Of a DNA stretch of 45,557 nucleotides, positions 1-7,531 are shown piece after piece. This stretch comes from Chloroflexota bacterium. GTDB lineage: Bacteria; Chloroflexota; Dehalococcoidia; Lucifugimonadales; Lucifugimonadaceae. The first letter of the stretch is position 1, and each line of letters opens with the position of its first letter. A program made the translations under genes and the position numbers. The stretch is taken from contig JAQBUH010000017.1 of assembly GCA_027624075.1 (NCBI GenBank), positions 1 through 45,557 on the forward strand. Direction: 5' to 3'. The notes beneath the pieces were generated by a model. The model had not been told where the DNA came from. It saw only the letters and a program-made list of their open reading frames with translations, and did not search any database.

Positions 1-74
1 AACTTCCTACAGCGTAGCCAATCCCATCACAAATCGCGAATCCAGCCAGAGTTTTTCAGCAGCCTGCTAATGAC

Positions 75-209
75 TTAGTGCTTTTTGCCGCGCCTTTGGC
101 TCAATGCAGAGCCAGCAGCAGAGCGTTCCGGCTTGGTGGACTTCGGGTCTTGTAGAACCTTGCCAGCATTGCTGGCAGCACGCCGTCCGGTCGTCTTTGT
201 ATGCGCCAT
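75..209 (-). CDS. Small basic protein (44 aa) with AGSALSQ motif
   Basis: This short gene encodes 44 residues beginning MAHTKTTGRRAAS and ending GSALSQRRGKKH. A strong Shine-Dalgarno, AGGAGG inside GGAGAAAGGAGG, sits six bases before the ATG on the minus strand, which is the main reason to believe it. The protein is Lys/Arg/Ser/Ala-rich, has no cysteine or hydrophobic stretch, and is probably disordered. I recall a scattered family of very small bacterial proteins ending in an AAGSALSQ-like motif; its function is unknown to me. A minus-strand hairpin with a U-tract (292-326) lies about 85 bases upstream in the same orientation, so the gene either has its own promoter between 210 and 290 or is read after attenuation. 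Confidence 0.72.
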   Translation of the reverse strand: MAHTKTTGRRAASNAGKVLQDPKSTKPERSAAGSALSQRRGKKH

Positions 210-291
210 GTTTAACCTCCTTTCTCCTAAAACTAGAAGGGTGTTAATCGATGGCTCATGAGAGAGCAGCCCTATTCAGTTATTAAGGAAC

Positions 292-326
292 AAAAAAGAC
301 CCGCAGCCTGGTGCCATGCGGGTCTT
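292..326 (-). terminator. Rho-independent terminator on the minus strand
   Basis: A perfect 10-bp stem (296-305 with 317-326, arms AAGACCCGCA and TGCGGGTCTT) has an 11-base loop. Read on the minus strand it is followed by six U residues (292-297). It points toward the small gene at 75-209, but no convincing minus-strand gene ends just before it, so it may close a small RNA or act as an attenuator. Confidence 0.75.
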
Positions 327-629
327 GCAGATCAACTGGGGAAAGTATTAACTTCTCCATAGTGATTTCTCACTTGCCATGCCCGTCTCGCTTGGCATCT
401 GCGCCTCAGAGTTTCCAGCTCTGGGGCGCAAACTTTTTGAACTATATATCTTCCCCGCGCACGCTCCAAGCGCTTTCTGTCACTCCCGTGTTTCTGGCAG
501 TGAAACCAAGTCCTCAACGCTCCAGAATCCCGGCATGATGCCAGGCAGCCGTCGCCGGGATCATTCAGAGAGTCCCATGACGGCGCACAAGGTTGTTGTA
601 GACGAAATGCAGGCTCACCGCCGCTTGGA

Positions 630-675
630 GGTTCTCTTTGCTTGTAACTGCTAGCACTTACAAGCAAAGAGAACC
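630..675. repeat. Perfect 18-bp inverted repeat (hairpin)
   Basis: Arms 630-647 and 658-675 are exact reverse complements over 18 bases, separated by a 10-base loop whose centre GCTAGC is itself palindromic. There is no T-tract on either side, so it is not a standard terminator. It lies about 200 bases before hppA and just before a candidate promoter. It could be a regulatory or mRNA-protecting hairpin or a remnant end of a small mobile element. Confidence 0.8.
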
Positions 676-690
676 AGACCCTCAGATTTA

Positions 691-719
691 TTGACCTTAC
701 CCGGCAGCCGGGATACCCT
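691..719 (+). promoter_or_regulatory. Candidate promoter for hppA
   Basis: TTGACC (691-696), a 17-base spacer and TACCCT (714-719). The spacer contains the near-perfect palindrome CCCGGC-A-GCCGGG (700-712), which could be an operator. The -10 box is a weak match. A transcript from here would carry a leader of roughly 155 bases before the hppA start. Confidence 0.35.
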
Positions 720-880
720 CGCTAGCTGGTTCTGAGTGAACAGGGGCTTTAGCGGCGATGCCGCCGGATCGTCATCTCGGACACCATCTTTTGCATACAA
801 GACCGGACCATGACGCGAACCTTCCCGGACCCGCAGACGGCAGGTCCAAGCGGAAGGTTCTTTCGCGGAGGTTGAAGTAA

Positions 881-3028
881 ATGAGTTCAATGCTTGTGGC
901 GATCATTGCAGGCGTGCTGGCACTGGTTGCCGCAGCCGGCATCGCCAAATGGGTGGTCAGCAGGCCGTCCGGCAACGACGCTGTGAGGGAGATCGGCGCG
1001 CTGATCCAGGAGGGTGCGAACGCCTTCCTGCGCAGGGAGTACCTCTATCTCTCCGGCTTCGTAGCCGTGATCTTCATCGTTCTCGCGATCTTCATCGACT
1101 ACAACGTCCTCGATAACGCCACCATCGACGGACTGAAAAGCCTGAGGGCCGAGGGCGGCATCGATGGCGATGGCCCGTGGACGGCCATCTCATACCTGGC
1201 GGGCGCCATCGGCTCCGCACTCGCAGGTTGGATCGGCATGAGCATTGCTGTCCGTGCCAACACGCGCACCGCAACCGCGGCGCAGGACGGCCTCAACCCT
1301 GCGCTCAGGGTGGCATTCAGTAGCGGCACCGTAATGGGCATGACCGTCGTCGGCCTCGGCCTCCTCGGCGTCACCCTGCTCTGGCTGGCGTTCCGCGACC
1401 CGAACATCATCGCCGGGTTTGGCTTTGGCGCATCCTCGATAGCGCTGTTCGCCAGGGTTGGCGGCGGCATATACACCAAGGCGGCGGACGTTGGCGCAGA
1501 CCTCGTCGGAAAGGTTGAGGCCGGCCTGCCGGAGGACGACCCACGCAATCCCGCCGTCATTGCGGACAACGTGGGCGACAACGTGGGCGACGTGGCGGGA
1601 ATGGGCGCAGACCTGTTCGAGTCTTACGTCGGCTCGATCATCGCCACGATAGCGCTCGCATTCTCGATCGGGGCGGCCGCATTTGTGAACGGACAGCGTT
1701 CTGGCAACCTGAGCCACGATTCTGACCTCGTCGTGCTGCCGATGCTTGTCGCAGGTATCGGCATCGTCGCCGCGCTGATTGGAGCGGCGCTGGTGCGGAC
1801 CCCGCCGAACGCCACGATGGGCAGGCTGCTGTGGGCGCTGCGAATAGGCATCTTCAGCGCGGGCGGGCTGGTGCTCATCGGCACTGCGGCCGCTGTCTCA
1901 CAGATGGACTTCACAGACAATCTGCCGGCCGGTGTCCTGAACCGAGACTATGACCTGTTCTGGGTCGTTGTCGTCGGACTGGCCGTCGGGCAGGTGATTG
2001 GCACGTCCACGGAGTGGTTCACTTCATACGAAGGGTTCCGGCTCGGCCCAATCCGCATCAACCCGGTAGCGTGGATCGCCAGGCAGTCCGAGACTGGGCA
2101 CCCGTCAACGATCATCGCCGGTCTTGCAGTCGGCTTCTACAGCACGCTCATACCGACTGTCTCTGTCGTTATCGGCGTCTGGCTGGCGAATGAGCTCGCC
2201 GGCCTTTACGGAGTCGGTCTGGCGGCAGTCGGCATGCTTGCGACTCTTGGCGTCACCCTGGCGACAGACGCTTACGGCCCGGTGGCAGACAACGCAGGCG
2301 GCATCGCCGAGCAGGCTCATCTCGACCCTGAGGTCAGGAAGCGGACTGACGCTCTCGACGCCCTTGGCAACACGACTGCGGCCACGGGCAAGGGGTTTGC
2401 CATTGGCTCTGCTGTGCTCACATCGCTGGCGTTGATGGCGGCATACGGCCAGATGGCAGGGATCGACACGCTGAACCTGCTGACGGCGGAGGTGCTGATC
2501 GGCGCGCTGGTCGGCGCTCTGTTGCCATTCCTGTTCTCAGGCTTGACGATGCAGGCTGTCGGCACTGCGGCAGGCTCGATGATCGAGGAGGTGCGCAGGC
2601 AGTTCAGGGAGATCCCCGGACTGAAAGAGGGGTTGCCCGGTGTTAAGCCGGACGCGGCGAGGGCGGTCGCGATCTCTACGACCGGAGCGCTCAAGGCGAT
2701 GATCCTGCCGGGACTGCTGGCAATCGCTGCGCCGATCATTGTCGGGGCAATCCTCGGCCCTGAGGCGCTTGGCGGACTGCTGGCAGGCTCCATCATCACA
2801 GGCTTCCTGCTTGCCATCTTCATGGCGAACGCAGGCGGCGCCTGGGACAACGCCAAGAAGTTCATCGAGCTGGGCAACCACGGCGGCAAGGGTTCAGACG
2901 CTCACGCCGCCGCCGTGACGGGTGACACAGTCGGAGACCCGTTTAAGGACACGTCAGGCCCATCCATCAACATCCTGCTGAAGCTGATGGCGGTTGTATC
3001 CCTGATCTTCGGCCCGCTCTTCGTGTAG
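881..3028 (+). CDS. hppA: Membrane-bound ion-pumping pyrophosphatase (K+-dependent type)
   Basis: This 715-aa integral membrane protein hydrolyses pyrophosphate and uses the energy to pump H+ or Na+ across the membrane. It has the usual family length and about 16 hydrophobic segments. The pyrophosphate/Mg-binding stretch begins DVGADLVGKVE near residue 203 and continues through DNVGDNVGD; a second acidic cluster (DNAGGIAE and TDALDALGN) is present. At residues 496-503 it reads GNTTAATG: Ala and Gly at the two diagnostic positions indicate the K+-dependent subfamily, whereas K+-independent enzymes carry Lys there. I cannot tell H+ from Na+ specificity by eye. The ATG follows GGAGG at about nine bases. 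It stands alone between a possible promoter and a strong terminator. Confidence 0.96.
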   Translation: MSSMLVAIIAGVLALVAAAGIAKWVVSRPSGNDAVREIGALIQEGANAFLRREYLYLSGFVAVIFIVLAIFIDYNVLDNATIDGLKSLRAEGGIDGDGPWTAISYLAGAIGSALAGWIGMSIAVRANTRTATAAQDGLNPALRVAFSSGTVMGMTVVGLGLLGVTLLWLAFRDPNIIAGFGFGASSIALFARVGGGIYTKAADVGADLVGKVEAGLPEDDPRNPAVIADNVGDNVGDVAGMGADLFESYVGSIIATIALAFSIGAAAFVNGQRSGNLSHDSDLVVLPMLVAGIGIVAALIGAALVRTPPNATMGRLLWALRIGIFSAGGLVLIGTAAAVSQMDFTDNLPAGVLNRDYDLFWVVVVGLAVGQVIGTSTEWFTSYEGFRLGPIRINPVAWIARQSETGHPSTIIAGLAVGFYSTLIPTVSVVIGVWLANELAGLYGVGLAAVGMLATLGVTLATDAYGPVADNAGGIAEQAHLDPEVRKRTDALDALGNTTAATGKGFAIGSAVLTSLALMAAYGQMAGIDTLNLLTAEVLIGALVGALLPFLFSGLTMQAVGTAAGSMIEEVRRQFREIPGLKEGLPGVKPDAARAVAISTTGALKAMILPGLLAIAAPIIVGAILGPEALGGLLAGSIITGFLLAIFMANAGGAWDNAKKFIELGNHGGKGSDAHAAAVTGDTVGDPFKDTSGPSINILLKLMAVVSLIFGPLFV

Positions 3029-3058
3029 GCCAGGCGGCCCCGCGACTCCGAGAAACCG

Positions 3059-3096
3059 AAACAGCCCCGGCGCCTGCATGGCCGGGGCTGTTTTTT
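3059..3096 (+). terminator. Rho-independent terminator after hppA
   Basis: Stem ACAGCCCCGG (3061-3070) with CCGGGGCTGT (3082-3091), an 11-base loop and a run of six T from 3091. It lies about 30 bases after the hppA stop codon. Confidence 0.9.
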
Positions 3097-3177
3097 CCCG
3101 AAAGTCCGGTCACTCTTTCACAAGTTTCTCAGACCGCCGATGGCGTTTCCCTTCGATCGCTTGCTAGCCTTACCGGC

Positions 3178-3768
3178 ATGAAGCTACTTCTCATTCTCTC
3201 AACCGCGCTGTTCGCCCTGGTCGTTGGCTGCGGCTCGGACGGCGGCGCATCGTCCCCCGTCGCGACACGTCCGTCGTCGACTGCGACACCGAACTTCATA
3301 CCTGTGCTGGAACGCCCGGACGGGCCGGTGCTCACCCCTGACTTCACTCTGCCGTCGGCCAGCGGCGAGATCGTGAGGCTTTCCGATTACCGCGGCAAGC
3401 AGCCAGTCGCGGTCGTGTTCTACCGTGGCTTCTTCTGAGGCATCTGCCAGGCGCAGCTCGTGGAGTTGCAAGATCAGTATGCGGAGATCGAGGCGATTGG
3501 CGCGGAGATCATCGCGGTGAGCATTGACTCAGAAGAAGACGCTCGAGCCGTCGTCGCCCGGCTGAACCTCACCTACCCTGTGCTCTACGACACGACGACG
3601 GCTGTCACCAGGGCGTGGGGTGTTTTCAACCTGCTTAATGACGGTGTGTCTGCGCCGGCGGCATATGTTTTCGACTCGGCAGGCAATCTTGTCTCGTATC
3701 GTATTGGAGAGACGATCGCGGACAGACCACACGCTGCGGAGGTGTTAAGCGTGCTGGCCGCAAGTTGA
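3178..3768 (+). CDS. Selenocysteine-containing peroxiredoxin-like lipoprotein
   Basis: The reading frame runs through one in-frame TGA (3436-3438, codon 87) to the stop at 3766-3768, giving 196 residues. Both halves belong to one AhpC/TSA-type thioredoxin fold: upstream is the redox-centre lead-in VVFYRGFF, downstream is GICQAQLVELQ and then IIAVSIDSEEDA. Relatives read FYRGFWCPYCRAQL, so the TGA sits exactly where the active-site cysteine is expected, giving a U-x-x-C motif (U87, C90). The N-terminus is a lipoprotein signal with lipobox VVGC (Cys18), so the protein should be anchored outside the membrane, reducing peroxides or disulfides. A SECIS-like hairpin follows the TGA and selA is in the same window. 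No clear SD is seen. The alternative, a pseudogene, would not explain the hairpin or the exact position. Confidence 0.9.
3436..3469 (+). promoter_or_regulatory. UGA(Sec) codon and bacterial SECIS-like hairpin
   Basis: The TGA at 3436-3438 is followed by a perfect 7-bp stem, GCAGCTC (3453-3459) with GAGTTGC (3463-3469), closing a GTG loop (3460-3462). There are 21 bases between the UGA and the loop, and the loop starts with G then U. Both features match what is known of bacterial SECIS elements, which lie inside the coding region just after the UGA and bind SelB. Confidence 0.8.
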
Positions 3769-3868
3769 CGCAGGCCGAGGTTCCCCTGCCCGCTGGCGGT
3801 GGCGCCTGGCGGTATCATCGGGCGAGTTACCCGCGCCTGGCGCATCTACCTTCTCCCGGAGCCGTCAA

Positions 3869-5215
3869 CTGGCCGCCTCCAGCTACAGCAACGCCCTGCT
3901 CACGGACCTGTACGAGCTGACCATGTCGCAGGTGACGTGGCGCTCCGGCATGAACGAGACTGCCACGTTCAGCCTGTTCTTCCGCGGCTACGGGCACAAC
4001 CGCTCCTACTACGCGGTGGCCGGCATCGAGACAGCACTCGAACACCTGGAGTCACTGGCGTTCACTTCGTCTGACCTCTCCTACCTGCAATCAACATCGC
4101 TCTTCGACCCCGCCTTCATAGACGCTCTGGCGGCGATGCGGTTCACCGGCAGTGTTCGCGCGATGAGCGAGGGCGTGCTGGCCTTCTCGAACGAGCCTGT
4201 GATGGAGATCACTGCGCCACTGATCGAAGCGCAGATTGTCGAGACGTTTCTTCTCAACGCCGTCTCGTTCCAGACGACCATTCTCACCAAGGCCGCTCGC
4301 ATCAGGCTGGCGGCCACTGGCAGGTTCCTGATAGACTTCGGAGCGCGCCGCGCCCACGGCCCTGACGCCGCAGACCTCGCGGCGCGCTGCTCAGCGATCG
4401 CCGGGTTCGCAGGCACCAGCAACCTGCGTGCGGCCGCGAGGTTCGGAATATCGCCAGCCGGCACCATGGCGCATTCATACGTGCTCTCATTCGGCAGCGA
4501 GTTGGAGGCGTTCCGGGCTTACGCATCCGAGTTCCCCGCCTCGACGACGCTGCTGGTCGACACATACGACACACGAAGAGGTGTTCAGAACGCCATAGCA
4601 GTGGCGCGTGAGATGGAGGGGCGCGGTGAGCGGCTACGGGCGGTGCGGCTTGACTCCGGTGACCTCGCGCCGCTGGCAAGGGAGGCAAGAGCCGCTCTCG
4701 ACGCCGCGGGTCTCGGCTATGTGCAGATCGTCGCAAGCGGAGGGCTTGACGAGTACTCGATCTCGCGGCTGGTCGCCGAGGACGCACCAATCGACGGCTT
4801 TGGAGTCGGCACACGCCTCGCTGTATCGGCGGACGCGCCACAGTCGGAGTCGGTTTACAAGCTCGTCTCATACGCCGGGCGGCCGGCCGGGAAGCTGAGC
4901 TCCGGCAAGGAGAGCCTACCGGGGCCAAAGCAGGTTTACCGCAGGACAGAGTCCGGGCGGTTCGCCGGAGACATCATCGCTACAGCAGACGAGTCGCCGC
5001 CCGCGGACGCCGTGCCGCTTCTTCACACGGTGATGGAGAACGGCGAACGCCTGGCTGAGGCTGAGCCATTGGACGGCACCCGGGCACGGCTGGAATCACA
5101 GCTTGCCATGCTGCCCGCGGAGAATGCGGAGTTCACCGGTCCATCGCTCTACCCGGTCTCGATCAGTGACCGGCTAATCGCACTGCAACGCGAGGTTGCG
5201 TCTGAGCACGCCTGA
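3869..5215 (+). CDS. pncB: Nicotinate phosphoribosyltransferase (probable CTG start)
   Basis: The enzyme joins nicotinate to PRPP to make nicotinate mononucleotide, the entry step of NAD salvage from nicotinate. Family features include LLTDLYELTM at the N-terminus, FLIDFGARRAHG, VDTYDTRRG, VRLDSGDL and GFGVGTRL. The conserved N-terminal motif lies upstream of the first ATG (3923), so the gene must begin earlier. I place the start at CTG 3869 because GGAG (3858-3861) precedes it by seven bases and no ATG, GTG or TTG is available between it and the motif; this gives 448 aa. A -10-like TATCAT lies at 3813-3818. It is convergent with pncA, which makes its substrate. Confidence 0.92.
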   Translation: MAASSYSNALLTDLYELTMSQVTWRSGMNETATFSLFFRGYGHNRSYYAVAGIETALEHLESLAFTSSDLSYLQSTSLFDPAFIDALAAMRFTGSVRAMSEGVLAFSNEPVMEITAPLIEAQIVETFLLNAVSFQTTILTKAARIRLAATGRFLIDFGARRAHGPDAADLAARCSAIAGFAGTSNLRAAARFGISPAGTMAHSYVLSFGSELEAFRAYASEFPASTTLLVDTYDTRRGVQNAIAVAREMEGRGERLRAVRLDSGDLAPLAREARAALDAAGLGYVQIVASGGLDEYSISRLVAEDAPIDGFGVGTRLAVSADAPQSESVYKLVSYAGRPAGKLSSGKESLPGPKQVYRRTESGRFAGDIIATADESPPADAVPLLHTVMENGERLAEAEPLDGTRARLESQLAMLPAENAEFTGPSLYPVSISDRLIALQREVASEHA

Positions 5216-5253
5216 GCCGGTTGCGGCGGCCGCGTGAGTCACCGGGACCCGTG

Positions 5254-5832
5254 TCAGGCCTTGATCTCCCCGGCCGTGACTGTCGCCGCGCCGCTGTCCC
5301 TCATCTTCTGAACAGCCTTTTCGCCATCTTCCGGCTCGACGTTTACCGCTGCGGTGGCGTCTTGGATGAGGAAGGTCTCGAACCCCAGCTTGCGGGCGTC
5401 GAGCACGGTGTTTAGAACACAGTAGTCAGTGGCAAGGCCGCCGACGAAAAGCCGCTGCACGCCGGCGCGCCGCAACTGCTCCTCAAGGTTCGAGTCGAGG
5501 ATCCCGGAATACGCGTCTATGGCCTTGTCAGCGCCCTTCCTGACGATGGATGTGCCAATGGGCAGACGCATGTTGGCGTGAAACTCGGCGCCGTGAGATC
5601 CCTGGACGCAGTGTGGCGGCCACGGCCCGCCCTGTGCCGCAAAAGATGAGTGGTTCTCCGGGTGCCAGTCCTGTGTTGCGAAGATACGTGCGCCTTTTAT
5701 CCTGAATTGGAGCGCCATGCCAGACAGCGCCGTGGCGACGTCGTCTCCTCCTTCGACAGGCAGCGAGCCGCCGGGACAGAAGTCGTTCTGCACATCCACG
5801 ATAATCAGCGCGTCTGTTTCGTTTAGCTTCAA
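5254..5832 (-). CDS. pncA: Nicotinamidase
   Basis: This cytosolic isochorismatase-fold amidase converts nicotinamide to nicotinate and ammonia, supplying the neighbouring PncB. The catalytic triad is visible: Asp13 in IVDVQNDF, Lys99 in VRKGADK and Cys138 in ATDYCV. The metal site is Asp55, His57 and His61 in TQDWHPENH. Length, 192 aa, is normal. The start is TTG with GGGAG about five bases upstream. It faces pncB tail to tail with 38 bases between the stops, and no clear terminator is seen there. Confidence 0.95.
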   Translation of the reverse strand: MKLNETDALIIVDVQNDFCPGGSLPVEGGDDVATALSGMALQFRIKGARIFATQDWHPENHSSFAAQGGPWPPHCVQGSHGAEFHANMRLPIGTSIVRKGADKAIDAYSGILDSNLEEQLRRAGVQRLFVGGLATDYCVLNTVLDARKLGFETFLIQDATAAVNVEPEDGEKAVQKMRDSGAATVTAGEIKA

Positions 5833-5919
5833 AAGGCTCCCCGTTCTTCTAATAACCGTGCCCCAACCATACTCACGATGGCAAGTCCTGCCGGGAACGG
5901 GTTTTGTACCTGTAGCGAT

Positions 5920-6552
5920 TCAGACCCGCCCGGACAGGTACGGATTGGTGTGACGCTCCTCACCAATCGTCGACGCCGGACCGTGGCCGGGGAAGACCGG
6001 AGTGTCGTCCGCCAGTGTCAGAAGCCGCTCCCGGATGCTCTGCAACTCCTGCCTGCCATCGCCTCCCGGCAGGTCGTAGCGCCCGATCGAGCCCCGGAAG
6101 AGCGTGTCTCCAGTGAATACCATCCCCTCGTACAGGAAACAGGTGCTGCCCGGCGTGTGGCCTGGCGTGCGGATGAGCTTGATCGCGCTTCTGCCCAGGG
6201 CGAGGGTCTCCGCATCATCCAGCTCGGCGTCAGGCTCAGGAGGCTCGGTAAACCCGCCGAGCGCGGACACCAACCAGTCTGGCGGGTCAACAGAGTATCC
6301 GGTGTCTTCCGCCGCCAGGTAGAAGCGGCCGCCGAGCTCCTCCTGGAGCAGCGCGACACCGCCCGTGTGGTCGGCGTGGCCGTGCGTGCAGAGGATGTAT
6401 CTCAACTTCAGCCCGGCCGCGGTCACCGCATCGATGACGCGCTGCGGCTCTGCGCCAGGGTCGATCACGGCGCACTCGGGTGAGCCGTCAGCCGTCAGGA
6501 TGTGGCAGTTGGTCTGCAGTCCGCCGACCGCGATCGTAGTCAGAAGTGGCAA
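5920..6552 (-). CDS. MBL-fold metallohydrolase (glyoxalase II-like)
   Basis: A 210-aa metallo-beta-lactamase-fold hydrolase. The binuclear metal site is complete: His57, His59, Asp61 and His62 in THGHADH, His132 in GHTPGS, Asp149 in FTGDTLF and His190 in FPGHGP. This matches short YcbL/GloB-like hydrolases, which act on thioesters such as S-lactoylglutathione or related substrates; the true substrate is unknown. It lies 87 bases upstream of the pncA start on the same strand and could share its transcript. There is no signal peptide, so it is cytosolic. Confidence 0.88.
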   Translation of the reverse strand: MPLLTTIAVGGLQTNCHILTADGSPECAVIDPGAEPQRVIDAVTAAGLKLRYILCTHGHADHTGGVALLQEELGGRFYLAAEDTGYSVDPPDWLVSALGGFTEPPEPDAELDDAETLALGRSAIKLIRTPGHTPGSTCFLYEGMVFTGDTLFRGSIGRYDLPGGDGRQELQSIRERLLTLADDTPVFPGHGPASTIGEERHTNPYLSGRV

Positions 6553-6647
6553 TGGGAATCTGCTGGCAGTTGCTGGTAAGAGGTCAGGTCAGCCGACTAC
6601 TCTAGCCGAGAATGGCCTGATCCGCCCGAAGGACGCGGCACGGTGTC

Positions 6648-7400
6648 TTAAGTGCCGACGACCCAGTCGAGAATCGCCCTGCCGAAGTAGAGCACGATCA
6701 GGCCGCCAAGCGAAAGATATGGGCCGTAGGCAATCACTCGCTGCCGCCTGCCGAACAACCTGCCAGCGAGCACAGCCAGCGCGGCTATTCCGCCTATAAC
6801 TACACCGATGTACAGGCCCAGGAACAGCATCTGCAACCCCAGCATTGCGCCCATCGCAGCCGCCAGGTAAGCGTCGCCGCCGCCCATCAGCGGCCGGTTC
6901 ATCCTCAACCCCAGCCAGTAGATCGGGTAGAAGACGGCAAATCCCGCGGCGGCGCCCGCCAGGGACTGCCACCACACGAGGTCAGGCCAGAACGGAGCAA
7001 ACGCCAGCGCCGCAATGCCGGTCGGGTAAACCAGCCTGAACGGCAGGTACTTCGTCTCGAGGTCGATAAACGCCAGCGCGATGAGCGACGAGGCGAACAG
7101 GGCGACGGCGATCATCACGGCCGTGTTGTCGTCGAACCTCACCGCGGCAAGCCAGAAGGCAAACGCGGTTACAGCCTCAAGCGCCGGATAGCGCCACGTC
7201 CCGTTGGCAATCTTCATCCGCGGCGCCCGCCTGGCGCTCACGAACGAAAGAAGCGGCAGATACTCCCACCACCGAAGCGGGCGGACGCGGTCGGATATGA
7301 ACGGCCCGTCATACTCAGGGTCGAGCGGAGGTATGCGGTCCGAGACGGCGTTCATGACGCCGCCGGCGAACAGGCCGATGACTGCGAAAACGATTTCCAT
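6648..7400 (-). CDS. Prepilin peptidase (A24 family), Cys-less variant
   Basis: A 250-aa polytopic membrane protein resembling PilD/type 4 prepilin leader peptidases, which cut and often N-methylate pilin-like proteins. The two catalytic aspartates are present: Asp113 in FIDLETKYLP and Asp176 in MGGGDAYLA. The cytoplasmic N-terminal loop (about residues 36-75: RPLRWWEYLPLLSF then TWRYPALE) is recognisable, but it lacks the zinc-binding Cys pairs usual there. Seven or eight hydrophobic segments follow. No pilin or pilus-assembly gene is nearby, so its substrates are elsewhere. The methyltransferase function may be altered. Confidence 0.85.
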   Translation of the reverse strand: MEIVFAVIGLFAGGVMNAVSDRIPPLDPEYDGPFISDRVRPLRWWEYLPLLSFVSARRAPRMKIANGTWRYPALEAVTAFAFWLAAVRFDDNTAVMIAVALFASSLIALAFIDLETKYLPFRLVYPTGIAALAFAPFWPDLVWWQSLAGAAAGFAVFYPIYWLGLRMNRPLMGGGDAYLAAAMGAMLGLQMLFLGLYIGVVIGGIAALAVLAGRLFGRRQRVIAYGPYLSLGGLIVLYFGRAILDWVVGT

Positions 7401-7531
7401 GCTTCGAAGGCTCGCCGGACGGCAAAGCCCGGATATTGCGCTCAGTCGCTCGCTGACACTGGCGGCGTGTCAGCGTTGCCGGCATCTGCGTGCAGGCTCT
7501 CTTCAAGTAAATCGTCCGGCATGCGGCAACG

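Larger units (their letters stand above)
327..880. other. Non-coding region upstream of hppA
   Basis: About 550 bases without a convincing protein gene. Open frames on both strands have unnatural Arg/Cys/Ser-rich compositions, and two of them end inside the hairpin at 630-675. Visible structure: a loose inverted repeat ATCCCGGC/GCCGGGAT (527-534 and 554-561), the perfect hairpin at 630-675, and a possible promoter at 691-719. The stretch between the minus-strand terminator (292-326) and about 620 could hold a minus-strand small RNA, but I recognise no RNA family. Confidence 0.5.

Noticed and set aside
332-667. 111-codon minus-strand frame in the gap before hppA
   Set aside because: Unnatural Arg/Cys-rich composition, no SD, and its start falls inside the 18-bp hairpin.
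3178-3768. Peroxiredoxin as a frameshifted or nonsense pseudogene
   Set aside because: The stop is exactly at the redox cysteine, both flanks stay in frame, and a SECIS-like hairpin follows; Sec insertion explains all of this.
7442-7522. 26-codon acidic frame (MPDDLLEESLH...) after the ceramidase-like gene
   Set aside because: No SD and no recognised family; too short to support.
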